The notes beneath the pieces are model-generated. The model saw only the letters and a program-made list of their open reading frames with translations, did no database searches and was not told the DNA's origin. DNA of 64,000 nt. Origin: JABMQB01 sp963677475 (GTDB lineage Bacteria; Bacteroidota; Bacteroidia; Bacteroidales; Prolixibacteraceae). Positions 25,004 to 34,256 of this stretch are shown here, piece after piece. Both the position numbers and the translations under genes were made by a program. The stretch covers positions 124,001-188,000 of the forward strand of contig CAXXQD010000009.1 in NCBI GenBank assembly GCA_963677475.2, given 5' to 3'. Each line of letters starts with the position of its first letter. Positions within the stretch are counted from its first letter, which is position 1.

Positions 25004-26347
25004 TTATTTGCGCCTATTCTGTCTTTTATCGCCCCTTGTTTTTGGTTTTTTGTATTTTTTCATTTTAAACTTCCATGAACCACCCTGGTTTACTTTTTTG
25101 TTTTTTTCTAATTTTTCGTGAAAGGCAGCGCCCCGCTCTTCCGTTTTTTCTTTTTTCTTTGGTTTTCGTACTTTCCCGAAGTTTGGCTTTTCTTCCGGCA
25201 GCAAAATGGTCGATATTTCAACATCTTCAGGAAAGTCTATTTCCGGAATTGTAAAGTTCATCATTCCTTCGATTGCAAGCTTTGCTTCAACTTCATCTTC
25301 GGTATAGAATAAAATGGAAGTTCCTGTTTTTTCTGCCCTTCCTGTTCTTCCAATCCTGTTGATATAATTCTCAGGATATTCGGGCGTGTCAAAATTTATA
25401 ACATGACTTATATTTTCAAGGTCCAAGCCACGGGCCATAACATCACTGGCAACCATAATACGTTTCTTGCCTTCATCAAATTCCTCAACTGAGCGCAGAC
25501 GGTAATTCTGGGTTTTATTGGAATGGATAACACAGGTTTCAGAACTATACGATTTATCTAATGCTTCAAATAAAGCATCGGCTTTGCTTTTGGTTGGTGC
25601 AAAAACCAGCACTTTTTGAAAAGTTTCTTTATCCTTTAAAAGATGGTTCAATAGGTTAACCTTTGTATTATAATTCACAACCTTGTATGCTTGCTGATGA
25701 ATGTTTAACAAAGGGACGTTGCTTGTAGCGCTTGAAATCCGGACCGGAGACATGAAAAAAGTATCGATCAACTCATTTACCTCATCGCTGATGGTTGCCG
25801 AAAACAATAAGTTTTGCCTACGTTCGGGGATAAGATCAAAAATATTGGTCAGTTGTGTCCTGAAACCCAAATCAAGCATTACGTCCACTTCGTCGATCAC
25901 CAGCTTGTTAATGGCTTTTAGTTGAAGTACCCCACTAATTGCCAGATCGTACAACCTGCCCGGTGTTGCAACCAGAATATCGCAGCCCTGGGCTACATCG
26001 TATTTTTGGTTATTAATATTTGTGCCCCCATAAACGCCCAAAATCCGGTTGTTTTTGTATTTGCTGAATTCTTCCGTTTTTTCAACCACCTGTACAACAA
26101 GTTCACGGGTGGGTACCAACACTAATATGCGCGGATTTACCTGTTTGGAGAATTTTAGGTTCTGAAGTAAAGGAAGCATATATGCCAGGGTTTTACCCGT
26201 TCCGGTTTGCGCAATACCTACCACATCTTTCCCCGATTGTATTACTGAATACGTTTCGGACTGAATGGGCGTAGGTTCCTGAAAACCCAAATCATCCATG
26301 GCATTAATTAATTGTTTCGAAAGGTTAAAATCTTCAAACGAACTCAT
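25004..26347 (-). CDS. DEAD-box ATP-dependent RNA helicase
   Basis: I start at 26347 (MSSFEDFNLSKQ); an ATG six codons upstream exists but the shorter start fits the Q-motif position. Motifs in order: Q motif (GFQEPTPIQSE), Walker A AQTGTGKT, Ia PTRELV, GG, motif II as DEVD in place of DEAD, III SAT, then the second RecA lobe with motif V (ASDVMARGLD) and VI RIGRTGRAEKTG. The C-terminal ~60 residues are a lysine/arginine-rich tail (KKEKTEERG, KKYKKPKTRGDKR) that likely binds RNA. Roles in the family are rRNA maturation or cold-adapted mRNA turnover. Motif II variation DEVD keeps the essential Asp-Glu pair. Confidence 0.93.
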   Translation of the reverse strand: MSSFEDFNLSKQLINAMDDLGFQEPTPIQSETYSVIQSGKDVVGIAQTGTGKTLAYMLPLLQNLKFSKQVNPRILVLVPTRELVVQVVEKTEEFSKYKNNRILGVYGGTNINNQKYDVAQGCDILVATPGRLYDLAISGVLQLKAINKLVIDEVDVMLDLGFRTQLTNIFDLIPERRQNLLFSATISDEVNELIDTFFMSPVRISSATSNVPLLNIHQQAYKVVNYNTKVNLLNHLLKDKETFQKVLVFAPTKSKADALFEALDKSYSSETCVIHSNKTQNYRLRSVEEFDEGKKRIMVASDVMARGLDLENISHVINFDTPEYPENYINRIGRTGRAEKTGTSILFYTEDEVEAKLAIEGMMNFTIPEIDFPEDVEISTILLPEEKPNFGKVRKPKKKEKTEERGAAFHEKLEKNKKVNQGGSWKFKMKKYKKPKTRGDKRQNRRK

Positions 26348-26391
26348 AAATAAAAATTTTTGCAAAGGTAGGGGATATATTTTTATAAAAT

Positions 26392-26433
26392 AAAAAGGAT
26401 GTCATCTCCTTTAAAAAAGATGACATCCTTTGT
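26392..26433 (-). terminator. Terminator hairpin behind floA (probably two-way)
   Basis: A perfect 14-bp stem, AAAGGATGTCATCT and AGATGACATCCTTT, followed on the minus strand by TTTTTATTTT. It ends the SPOR-clpS-nfeD-floA transcript before the helicase gene. Confidence 0.85.
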
Positions 26434-26443
26434 TATTTTAAGG

Positions 26444-26487
26444 ACTTAAAAGGATGCCGCCCGAATTATGGATAGCATCTTTTAAGT
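26444..26487. repeat. Second hairpin between floA and the helicase gene
   Basis: Arms ACTTAAAAGGATGC and GCATCTTTTAAGT pair over 13 bp with one bulged base. Together with the neighbouring hairpin it makes a tandem stem-loop after floA; it may be a backup terminator or stabilise the 3' end. Confidence 0.6.
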
Positions 26488-26504
26488 ATAATTTATATTT
26501 CTGA

Positions 26505-27476
26505 CTATTTTTTCTTCTTTTCGCCCGAAATAGAATCTCTCATGGAAGTATCGGCCATAATGTTTTTATATTTCATATAATCCATTACCCCAAGGTTTCC
26601 GGTTTTGAAAGCTTCTGCAATTGCCAATGGTACTTTGGCTTCTGCTTCAATAACTTTTGCTTTCATTTCCTGTGCTTTTGCAGTCATTTCCTGCTCAAGC
26701 GCCACAGCCATTGCGCGTCGTTCTTCGGCTTTTGCCTGTGCAATATTTTTATCGGCTTCTGCTTGGTCTATCTGCAAGGTTGCCCCAATGTTTTTACCAA
26801 TATCCATATCGGCTATATCAATGGAAAGAATCTCAAATGCAGTCCCGGCATCCAATCCTTTTTCCAATACTACACGGGAAATAGAATCCGGATTTTCTAA
26901 AACTGCTTTGTGCGAATGTGCTGATCCAATGGAAGATACAATACCCTCGCCAACACGCGCAAGTACAGTTTCTTCGCCGGCACCACCAACCAATTGCTTA
27001 ATATTTGCACGAACGGTAACACGTGCTTTGGCAATCAACTGGATTCCATCTTTTGCAACAGCAGTAACCGGAGGTGTGTTGATTACCTTCGGGTTTACCG
27101 ACATTTGAACGGCTTCGAATACATCGCGCCCGGCAAGGTCGATGGCAGTTGCCATTTTAAAGGTTAATTCGATGTTTGCTTTTGATGCTGAAACCAGTGC
27201 ATGTACCACACTTGCCACTTTACCGCCCGCAAGATAGTGTGCTTCAAGGTCGTTTCTGTGCAATTTGATGTCGGCTTTTGTTCCTTCAATCAATGCACGT
27301 ACGATAATCATAGGAGGAACTTTCCTGAAGCGCATTAGTACCAGTTGTAATAATGATATCCGCACTCCAGAAACTAAGGCAGAAAACCATAAGCCGATAG
27401 GCACAAAATATAGAATAATAAAAAGGAGTACAATTACGCCGATAATTACTCCCCACAAGCCAAATGTTTCAATCAT
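26505..27476 (-). CDS. floA: Flotillin-like protein FloA
   Basis: A 323-aa protein of the UPF0365/FloA family. One N-terminal membrane segment (WGVIIGVIVLLFIILYFVP) is followed by a re-entrant hydrophobic stretch, then the SPFH/PHB-like domain (FKMATAIDLAGRDVFEAVQM, GIQLIAKARVTVRANI) and a long coiled coil rich in Ala, Glu and Lys (QAEADKNIAQAKAEERRAMA). It scaffolds membrane microdomains. It is the last gene of a four-gene operon; the nfeD gene ends six bases upstream, and NfeD-flotillin is a known functional pair. Confidence 0.96.
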   Translation of the reverse strand: MIETFGLWGVIIGVIVLLFIILYFVPIGLWFSALVSGVRISLLQLVLMRFRKVPPMIIVRALIEGTKADIKLHRNDLEAHYLAGGKVASVVHALVSASKANIELTFKMATAIDLAGRDVFEAVQMSVNPKVINTPPVTAVAKDGIQLIAKARVTVRANIKQLVGGAGEETVLARVGEGIVSSIGSAHSHKAVLENPDSISRVVLEKGLDAGTAFEILSIDIADMDIGKNIGATLQIDQAEADKNIAQAKAEERRAMAVALEQEMTAKAQEMKAKVIEAEAKVPLAIAEAFKTGNLGVMDYMKYKNIMADTSMRDSISGEKKKK

Positions 27477-27482
27477 GATAGT

Positions 27483-27950
27483 TTATATTATAGGTTCAAC
27501 GATTATTTTATTGGATACAATTTTAATTACTTTGATTTCGGTATTATTATCGATGTAAGAACCTGTTGATTGAGCCTCAACAGTTTCTCCATTAACTTTA
27601 GCTTTACCCATCGGGGCTAGCCTTCCAATGGTTTTTCCTATGTCGCCAACTTTTACTTTTTCTTCTTTTATGGCTCCAACGTTACCTTCTACCGTAGTGT
27701 TCAAGACCATTTTTTTGCCCGCACGTGACCTGAAAAAATAATAGATCATTGCAGGGGCAATTATCAAAACAACTGCAAGGGTTATGAGACCGATCATGGT
27801 GCCATATCGCTGAAAAGCAATAAACACACTAGCCCCAAGCATCAGAAACCCTCCAACTCCGGCAATGGTAATGCCTGGAATAACGGCAAACTCGATAAGG
27901 AGCAATAATAGGCCGATTACGATTAACAGGATGATTGCAAAGATTGTCAT
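27483..27950 (-). CDS. NfeD family membrane protein (short, partner of FloA)
   Basis: A 155-aa protein of the short NfeD type. Hydrophobic residues 1-70 give three or so membrane segments (IFAIILLIVIGLLLLLIEF, GFLMLGASVFIAF, LITLAVVLIIAPAMIYYFF). The soluble C-terminus (KVGDIGKTIGRLAPMGKAKV, EAQSTGSYIDNNTEIKVI) is the OB-fold of NfeD. It has no protease domain. Eleven bases after clpS and six before floA, so it is co-transcribed with them. Confidence 0.92.
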   Translation of the reverse strand: MTIFAIILLIVIGLLLLLIEFAVIPGITIAGVGGFLMLGASVFIAFQRYGTMIGLITLAVVLIIAPAMIYYFFRSRAGKKMVLNTTVEGNVGAIKEEKVKVGDIGKTIGRLAPMGKAKVNGETVEAQSTGSYIDNNTEIKVIKIVSNKIIVEPII

Positions 27951-27961
27951 AACGTTAAAAA

Positions 27962-28240
27962 TTAATCAATGGTAGCGTTCAATTCACGATTTATAAGTGC
28001 CTCTTTATATGGTTTCAGACTTTTGAACGTACCTTTTCTGACATCGCACTTTCCTTTATAATGTGTCAGGATTGTGCATTGCGTGGCTTGCTCATAATTA
28101 TGCTCACACACTTCTATCAATGCTTTAATTACATAATCAAAACTGTGGACATCGTCGTTGTGTAAAGTCAAAAAATTATCTTTTGTTGTAACCTTATCCG
28201 GCGATTTTATAGGCTTATTTTTAACTTCTTTAGCTGTCAT
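27962..28240 (-). CDS. clpS: ATP-dependent Clp protease adaptor ClpS
   Basis: A 92-aa protein, usual ClpS length. It has the binding-loop motif LHNDDVHSFDYVI (HNDDxxxxxYV), later EQATQCTILTHYKGKCDVRKG (family: A-x-x-x-x-x-x-V-H-x-x-G). It recognises N-degron substrates and hands them to ClpAP. The gene lies 3 bases behind the SPOR protein gene and 11 before nfeD. The usual clpA partner is not in the window. Confidence 0.93.
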   Translation of the reverse strand: MTAKEVKNKPIKSPDKVTTKDNFLTLHNDDVHSFDYVIKALIEVCEHNYEQATQCTILTHYKGKCDVRKGTFKSLKPYKEALINRELNATID

Positions 28241-28243
28241 TAT

Positions 28244-29620
28244 TTATTTTGTAAACTCTTTTGCTTCTTTGATGCTTATTCGCTTTCCATTTAAATAGGG
28301 TACTACAAACGCATCTTTTATTCCTTCCAGACGGACCTGGTTTTGCATTTTTATTGCATCCTCAAAGTTAGTTAATCTTCCGGTGGTATACACTACAATT
28401 CCTTTGTCATCTGTATAATTTTCTATTTTTCGTATCACCGATAGTTTTTTGTACAACCTGTCCATATATGCAGGGAGCCCTCTGCTGTATGCGCCAATCT
28501 GGATCCTGTAAATTAATTCATCCTTCTTGGTTTCTTTTTTTGCGTTTGGTTCAATTTTCTGATTTAACAATAAAAAAGAAGCATCAAAATCAAGCGAGCT
28601 ATCTGTTTTTTTAGTATCCTCAATTAATTGGGGTTCTTCCATCCGGCTTATCTTGTTAAGTACATTTCTAAATGAATCAACTTCTGATTGCGGGGCATAA
28701 TTCCAGTAAGAAGCTTCCAATTGCCGTGCATTAGCAATATAATTTTCGCTTTCCGGTTTTAATTGTATGGTTGTTTGTTCTGCATACATAATTCGTTCAG
28801 CAACCAAATTTCGCTCATCCATTGATGTACTTTTGTCGTAAATGATGCGTAATGAATCTGATTGTTGAAGCAAAGAATCTATTTTGTTGGATAAACGGGT
28901 ACCCTGCAAATAAATTTTTTTTCCTTCGCTTGTTTTGAAATGTTCCAATTGTGAATAGGCAATGTCAGAATTAATTTGAAAATTAATAGCCTTTAGCGGT
29001 CTAATCTTTGTTGTTTTTATCTGCTCAGGAATTGTTTTCAATGCCATAGGAATAGTATCGGGTTGCTCCAGTATGACTTCGTATATTAAAGCTTGCAATT
29101 TGATGGAGGAATCAATAATTGTATTTTCGGTGGGCACAGAATCAAGATCCTGCACTAAAGCTGTTCCCCCATGTTCTTTGCATTCAGCAATGTGCCCATC
29201 AATATCTAATTTTTTGATCTCATCAAAGGATGAAACACTTTTAAATAAATTGAAATATTTAATAGCAGAACTCCATAATTCTTTGTTTTTAAACAGAAGC
29301 CCAACATAATAAAGCACTTTATCAGGTGTATTTCCGGAAACGGCTTTTAACAGGGAGTTATTTGTTTCATCATTAAAGATATTTGTTTCAGCCAATGAAG
29401 CACCATAGTAATAATTCATCAAAGGATTATCGGGTTCTTCTTTAACAATTTTTTCGAACAGAGGAATGGCATTGGTATAGTCTTCAGCCTCAAATAAATG
29501 TACCGCTTCTGAAATTGTATCGTTGGTTAAAATTAAAGTATTCGCGTTTAGCCCGAGCCAACAGGTAAACAAAAATAAAAGTATCGTTGTTTTAAGAAGT
29601 AATTTTTTGCAGCTCAACAT
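28244..29620 (-). CDS. TPR/SPOR-domain envelope protein
   Basis: A 458-aa exported protein with signal segment (LLLKTTILLFLFTCWLGLNA). Residues about 38-140 form tetratricopeptide-like helices (AVHLFEAEDYTNAIPLFEKIV, DNPLMNYYYGASLAE). A middle of about 200 residues is low in recognisable domains. Residues about 365-450 (LIYRIQIGAYSRGLPAYM, IVVYTTGRLTNFEDAIKMQNQV, DAFVVPYLNGKRIS) form a SPOR fold, which binds denuded peptidoglycan. Likely role in envelope or division; first gene of the clpS-nfeD-floA operon. Confidence 0.82.
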   Translation of the reverse strand: MLSCKKLLLKTTILLFLFTCWLGLNANTLILTNDTISEAVHLFEAEDYTNAIPLFEKIVKEEPDNPLMNYYYGASLAETNIFNDETNNSLLKAVSGNTPDKVLYYVGLLFKNKELWSSAIKYFNLFKSVSSFDEIKKLDIDGHIAECKEHGGTALVQDLDSVPTENTIIDSSIKLQALIYEVILEQPDTIPMALKTIPEQIKTTKIRPLKAINFQINSDIAYSQLEHFKTSEGKKIYLQGTRLSNKIDSLLQQSDSLRIIYDKSTSMDERNLVAERIMYAEQTTIQLKPESENYIANARQLEASYWNYAPQSEVDSFRNVLNKISRMEEPQLIEDTKKTDSSLDFDASFLLLNQKIEPNAKKETKKDELIYRIQIGAYSRGLPAYMDRLYKKLSVIRKIENYTDDKGIVVYTTGRLTNFEDAIKMQNQVRLEGIKDAFVVPYLNGKRISIKEAKEFTK

Positions 29621-29747
29621 ATATCCCCTTTTTAGCTGGTTTTATGAAATCTTAAAAGTACAAAAAATACAGAAAAATTAATGCAATGATTGCTGTTCTA
29701 TTCTTATTCTAGTAAATAATTTGACAGAATAAATGATTTAATTAACC

Positions 29748-29755
29748 TATATTTG
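29748..29755 (+). promoter_or_regulatory. -7 promoter element of the bcp-recA unit
   Basis: TATATTTG, 23 bases before the ATG at 29779. A TTTGAC lies about 24 bases upstream, slightly far for a -33 element. Confidence 0.6.
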
Positions 29756-29778
29756 TATCACGTAAACTTTGGTAATTT

Positions 29779-30243
29779 ATGACACAATTAAAAGTTGGAG
29801 ATAAAGCTCCCGAATTCAAAGGACTTAATCAGAATGAAAAAGAAATATCCCTTTCTGATTATAAAAACAAAAACGTCATTCTTTATTTTTACCCTAAAGA
29901 TAATACTCCCGGGTGTACGGCTGAGTCTTGTAACTTAAATGATAATTATGATGCATGGTTGTCGAAAGGTTATGAGGTAATTGGTGTAAGTCCAGACAGT
30001 GTGAAATCACACCTGAAATTTGCGGATAAATTTGGTTTTAAGTTTAACCTTATTGCCGATGAAGAAAAAGAAATTTTGAAGGCTTATGGGGTTTGGGGCG
30101 AAAAAAACATGTATGGACGAACATATATGGGCGTTATCCGCACTACTTTTGTAATTGACGAAAATGGAATAATTAAAGAAATATTTACGAAAGTAAAAAC
30201 CAAAGACCATACCAATCAGATAATTGATGCATTGAATCTTTAA
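29779..30243 (+). CDS. bcp: Thioredoxin-dependent thiol peroxidase (BCP/PrxQ type)
   Basis: A 154-aa peroxiredoxin. The peroxidatic Cys lies in YPKDNTPGCTAESCNLND, with the resolving Cys five residues later (CTAESC spacing), as in PrxQ/BCP. Later LIADEEKEILKAYGVWGEK and TTFVIDENGIIKEIF complete the thioredoxin fold. It reduces peroxides using thioredoxin in the cytosol. recA begins 12 bases after its stop, so both are co-transcribed from the TATATTTG promoter. Confidence 0.95.
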   Translation: MTQLKVGDKAPEFKGLNQNEKEISLSDYKNKNVILYFYPKDNTPGCTAESCNLNDNYDAWLSKGYEVIGVSPDSVKSHLKFADKFGFKFNLIADEEKEILKAYGVWGEKNMYGRTYMGVIRTTFVIDENGIIKEIFTKVKTKDHTNQIIDALNL

Positions 30244-30255
30244 ATAAATCAAAAC

Positions 30256-31278
30256 ATGGCAAAAGACGACCAAAATCAAGTGAATAAGGAAAAACTAAAA
30301 GCCCTACAGCTTACCATGGATAAAATTGATAAAAGCTATGGTAAAGGATCGATAATGCGAATGGGGGACAAACCTGTTGAAAATATCCCGGTAATTTCTT
30401 CCGGATCAATTGCATTGGATGTTGCCCTTGGTGCTGGCGGTTTCCCTAAAGGAAGGGTCGTTGAAATTTATGGGCCGGAGTCTTCAGGAAAAACAACGCT
30501 TGCAATCCATGCCATTGCCGAAGCGCAAAAGGCTGGTGGTATTGCTGCAATTATTGATGCAGAGCATGCTTTTGATCCTTTTTATGCGCGTAAGTTGGGC
30601 GTTGATATTGAAGAATTACTGATTTCACAGCCCGACAATGGCGAACAGGCCCTTGAAATTGCCGATAACCTGATCCGCTCGGGAGCCCTTGATATCGTTG
30701 TAATTGATTCTGTGGCAGCATTAACCCCAAAAGCAGAATTGGAAGGCGACATGGGCGAATCTAAAATGGGCTTGCAAGCACGGTTAATGTCGCAGGCACT
30801 TCGTAAATTGACCGCAAATATCAATAAAACAAAAACGTGTTGCATTTTTATTAACCAGTTGCGCGAAAAAATAGGGGTAATGTTCGGAAACCCGGAAACA
30901 ACAACTGGTGGGAATGCATTGAAGTTTTATGCTTCAGTTAGGTTAGATATCCGGAGGATTGGGCAAATAAAAGATGGCGAAGAGGTGAAAGGAAACCATG
31001 TGCGTGTAAAAGTTGTAAAAAATAAAATTGCGCCACCATTCCGAAAAGCCGAATTTGATATTATGTTTGGTGAAGGGATTTCTAAAACAGGGGAAATAGT
31101 TGATCTTGGTGTTGACCTTGAAATTATCAAAAAAAGCGGTTCTTGGTTCAGCTATGGCGAAACGAAATTAGGACAAGGGCGCGAGTCCGTTAAAAACCTT
31201 ATGCTCGATAACCCGGAGCTTGCTTTAGAACTGGAAACGAAAATTTTGGAAACCCTTACGGGAAATACGATGAAATAA
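30256..31278 (+). CDS. recA: Recombinase RecA
   Basis: A 340-aa RecA. Walker A GPESSGKTTLA, Walker B region IVVIDSVAALTPKAELEG, loop L2 (MFGNPETTTGGNAL), and the C-terminal GEGISKTGEIVDLGVDL. It lacks the long acidic C-terminal tail of some species. Catalyses strand exchange and triggers the SOS response. It follows bcp by 12 bases; a strong terminator follows at 31298. No SOS-box-like dyad is visible upstream, so DNA-damage induction is not seen from sequence. Confidence 0.98.
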   Translation: MAKDDQNQVNKEKLKALQLTMDKIDKSYGKGSIMRMGDKPVENIPVISSGSIALDVALGAGGFPKGRVVEIYGPESSGKTTLAIHAIAEAQKAGGIAAIIDAEHAFDPFYARKLGVDIEELLISQPDNGEQALEIADNLIRSGALDIVVIDSVAALTPKAELEGDMGESKMGLQARLMSQALRKLTANINKTKTCCIFINQLREKIGVMFGNPETTTGGNALKFYASVRLDIRRIGQIKDGEEVKGNHVRVKVVKNKIAPPFRKAEFDIMFGEGISKTGEIVDLGVDLEIIKKSGSWFSYGETKLGQGRESVKNLMLDNPELALELETKILETLTGNTMK

Positions 31279-31297
31279 AAAATTAGATATCAACAGT

Positions 31298-31338
31298 GAA
31301 AAGGATGAATAGCAACTGTTGTTCATCCTTTTTTTTAT
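31298..31338 (+). terminator. Terminator of bcp-recA
   Basis: Hairpin with arms AAAAGGATGAA and TTCATCCTTTT around a 12-base loop, followed by TTTT. It lies about 20 bases after the recA stop. Confidence 0.9.
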
Positions 31339-31444
31339 CTCTGTTTTAAGTTTTTAGTAAGAACACTTACGTTTAAGTTGTTCGATTGTTAATTTAATTA
31401 ATTTGCAGCTCAAACCTAACCCGTTTGAACCAAAACAAAAAATT

Positions 31445-33868
31445 ATGAAAGTATTAAAGTTTGGTGGAACTTCTGTTGGAACCGCTGAAAACATTCAAAA
31501 AGTAAAACAAATTATTCTTCAACAAGAAGATGACGTAATCGTGGTAATTTCGGCATTGGGCGGGGTTACGGACAAAATTTTGAAAGCTGCCAGAATGGCC
31601 TCCATAGGCACGGGATATTTTCATAATGAGCTACAGGAAGTAAAAAAGAGGCACTTGGATGTGATCAATGAGTTGTTTGAAGATGGCCATGAAGTTCGAA
31701 CCCGAATTGATATCCTTCTAAAAGAAATGGAAAAAATCCTTACCGGGGTAACCCTCGTTGGCGAGTTAACGCCTAAAACCATGGACAGGATTGTTGGTCT
31801 CGGGGAACGGATGTCATCGCATATAGTTGCCAAATATATACCCGATGCCGTTTGGATTAATTCGGCAGATTACCTCCGAACCGATAGCAATTTCGGAAAA
31901 GCAAATGTAAATTTTAAGGTCACCAATAAATTAATTAAAAGGGAATTTGGCGATTTTAAAGGAATTGCCATTGCTCCGGGATTTGTTGCCGGAAATGATT
32001 CCGGGGAATATACCACCCTCGGGCGCGGTGGGTCTGATTTTACAGCGGCAATATTTTCAGCTGCATTAAATGTTGATGCACTTGAAATATGGACCGATGT
32101 GGATGGGTTTATGACTGCCGATCCGAGGGTAATCAGTAAAGCATATACCATACCTGCTTTGACTTACTCCGAAGCAATGGAACTTTCTCATTTTGGGGCG
32201 AAAGTTATTTATCCTCCAACAATTTTGCCTGTTTACCAGAAAAATATTCCTGTACATATTAAAAATACTTTGAACCCCGAAGGGTCAGGAACCCTTATAA
32301 CAGGAAGTTCACTAAATGGGAAAGACAAACCTATAAAAGGGATCTCGTCGATATCCGGAATTTCATTGATTACCCTTCAGGGAATTGGAATGGTAGGGGT
32401 TACAGGAATTTCAATGAGAATATTCACTGCCCTGGCAAAAGAAGAAATTAATGTAATTTTAATTTCCCAGGCATCTTCCGAAAATTCAATCAGTATTGCT
32501 GTTGACGACCAAAATGTTGAAAAAGCGGAAAATGCCATCAAAGAGGAATTTGAAAAAGAAATCAAACACGGACAGATCAATAAAGTGGCCATCGAAACAG
32601 CCTTGTCGATTGTTGCGATTGTTGGTGAAAATATGAAACATACCACTGGTATTGCAGGAAAGTTGTTCGATACCATTGGTAAAAACGGTATAAATATTAT
32701 TGCCATAGCACAAGGGGCATCGGAGTTAAACATCTCTTGGGTGGTTAAAAAAGCCGACCTGAGGAAAACGCTGAATGTTGTTCATGAGTCGTTTTTCCTT
32801 TCCGAGTTTAACGAACTTAATGTTTTCCTGATGGGAATCGGAACTGTTGGAGGGCATTTGCTCAATCAACTGAAACAGCAACAGGAAAAGCTGAAGAAAA
32901 GCAAGCATCTCAAAATAAAACTTGCAGGAGTAGCAAACTCAAAAAAAATGCTGTTCTCCAGAGATGGAATTGACCTTGAAAATTATAAAGCACAGCTTGA
33001 TAAATCTAAATATACCTCAGGTTTGGATAAATTTCTGGAAAGAATTACCGAGATGAACATGTTCAATTCCGTATTTGTGGATTGCACAGCTTCTGATACG
33101 GTTGCCGGGATCTATGAAAAAGTTCTTAGTTCCAACGTGTCGATCGTAACGGCAAATAAAGTTGCGGCTTCATCGGCATATGAAAATTATAAAAACCTTA
33201 AAAAAGTTGCCAAGCGCAAAGGTGTTAAGTTTTTATTTGAAACAAATGTCGGAGCAGGGCTGCCAATAATTAATACCTTAAACGATCTTGTGAATTCAGG
33301 CGACGAGGTTCTTAAAATTGAAGCAGTGCTTTCTGGTACGCTCAATTTTATTTTCAATACTATTTCGCCCGAAATTAAAATGAGCAAAGCCATTGTGATG
33401 GCAAAAGAACAGGGCTTTGCCGAGCCTGATCCAAGGATTGATCTGAGCGGAATCGATGTGGTTAGGAAACTGCTTATTTTGGCTCGCGAGTCTGGATATG
33501 TGATGGAAATGGATGAAATAAGAGTCAACAAATTTATTCCGGAGAAATATTTTGAAGGAAGTGTTGACGATTTCTTTGCACACATTTCGGAAGTGGATGA
33601 TGATTTTGAAACCAGACGGACAGAACTGGAAAAACAAAATAAAAAATGGCGTTTTGTTGCCAAATTGGAGGGCGGAAAAGCTGAAGTTGGTTTGCAGGAA
33701 GTTGATGCCGCACATCCATTCTACGACTTGGAAGGGAGCAATAATTTGGTAATGTACACCACCGAAAGGTACCATGAGTTTCCAATGTTGATCAAAGGGT
33801 ATGGCGCAGGTGCATCGGTTACTGCCGCCGGGGTGTTTGCCGATATTATCAAGGTTTCAAATATTTAA
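31445..33868 (+). CDS. thrA: Bifunctional aspartate kinase / homoserine dehydrogenase
   Basis: I start at the ATG at 31445 (MKVLKFGGTSVG); a TTG frame starts 42 bases upstream but reads no conserved sequence. About 807 aa. Kinase domain: KFGGTSVG, GLGERMSSHIV, TTLGRGGSDFTAA; tandem ACT region around residues 305-450; homoserine dehydrogenase: LMGIGTVGGHLL, ASDTVAGIYEK, TANKVAASSAYENY, ETNVGAGLPIIN and GTLNFIFNTI with EPDPRIDLSGIDVVRKLLIL. Converts aspartate to aspartyl phosphate and aspartate semialdehyde to homoserine. First gene of a threonine operon with an NTF2-like gene, an ApgM-like gene and thrC. Confidence 0.96.
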   Translation: MKVLKFGGTSVGTAENIQKVKQIILQQEDDVIVVISALGGVTDKILKAARMASIGTGYFHNELQEVKKRHLDVINELFEDGHEVRTRIDILLKEMEKILTGVTLVGELTPKTMDRIVGLGERMSSHIVAKYIPDAVWINSADYLRTDSNFGKANVNFKVTNKLIKREFGDFKGIAIAPGFVAGNDSGEYTTLGRGGSDFTAAIFSAALNVDALEIWTDVDGFMTADPRVISKAYTIPALTYSEAMELSHFGAKVIYPPTILPVYQKNIPVHIKNTLNPEGSGTLITGSSLNGKDKPIKGISSISGISLITLQGIGMVGVTGISMRIFTALAKEEINVILISQASSENSISIAVDDQNVEKAENAIKEEFEKEIKHGQINKVAIETALSIVAIVGENMKHTTGIAGKLFDTIGKNGINIIAIAQGASELNISWVVKKADLRKTLNVVHESFFLSEFNELNVFLMGIGTVGGHLLNQLKQQQEKLKKSKHLKIKLAGVANSKKMLFSRDGIDLENYKAQLDKSKYTSGLDKFLERITEMNMFNSVFVDCTASDTVAGIYEKVLSSNVSIVTANKVAASSAYENYKNLKKVAKRKGVKFLFETNVGAGLPIINTLNDLVNSGDEVLKIEAVLSGTLNFIFNTISPEIKMSKAIVMAKEQGFAEPDPRIDLSGIDVVRKLLILARESGYVMEMDEIRVNKFIPEKYFEGSVDDFFAHISEVDDDFETRRTELEKQNKKWRFVAKLEGGKAEVGLQEVDAAHPFYDLEGSNNLVMYTTERYHEFPMLIKGYGAGASVTAAGVFADIIKVSNI

Positions 33869-33885
33869 TCCATAAGATTTTACTC

Positions 33886-34245
33886 ATGTCGCCAAAACAA
33901 ATCGTACAAAAGTTTGTCGAATATTTTAATCGTGCCGATGCGGAAAATCTAAGTCGGCTTTACCATGATGATGCCATAAACCATCAGGTGGCAAATGAAC
34001 CGATAGTTGGCAAAGAAGCGATACAAAAAATGTTTGTGGAGGAATTCTCCAATGCCGATATGGTTTGTATTGTCGAAAATATTTTTGAAGATGGGGAATG
34101 GGCGATCCTTGAGTGGAAAGATCCGCTTGGCTTAAGAGGTTGCGGCTTTTTTCATGTGGTGAACGGTAAAATAAAATTACAAAGGGGTTATTGGGATAAG
34201 CTTACATTTTTAAAGCAGCATAATCTGCCAATTCCAATAAACTAA
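33886..34245 (+). CDS. NTF2-like (SnoaL) domain protein
   Basis: A 119-aa protein that is one cone-shaped NTF2/SnoaL fold (QKFVEYFNRADAENLSRLYH, DDAINHQVANEPIVGKEAI, GEWAILEWKDPLGLRGCGFF, KLQRGYWDKLTFL). These folds bind small molecules or act as isomerases; nothing points to a precise job. It lies 18 bases after thrA and 11 before the ApgM-like gene and so belongs to the threonine operon, but a part in threonine synthesis is not evident. It could be a hitchhiker. Confidence 0.78.
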   Translation: MSPKQIVQKFVEYFNRADAENLSRLYHDDAINHQVANEPIVGKEAIQKMFVEEFSNADMVCIVENIFEDGEWAILEWKDPLGLRGCGFFHVVNGKIKLQRGYWDKLTFLKQHNLPIPIN

Positions 34246-34256
34246 ATTTAGAAAAA

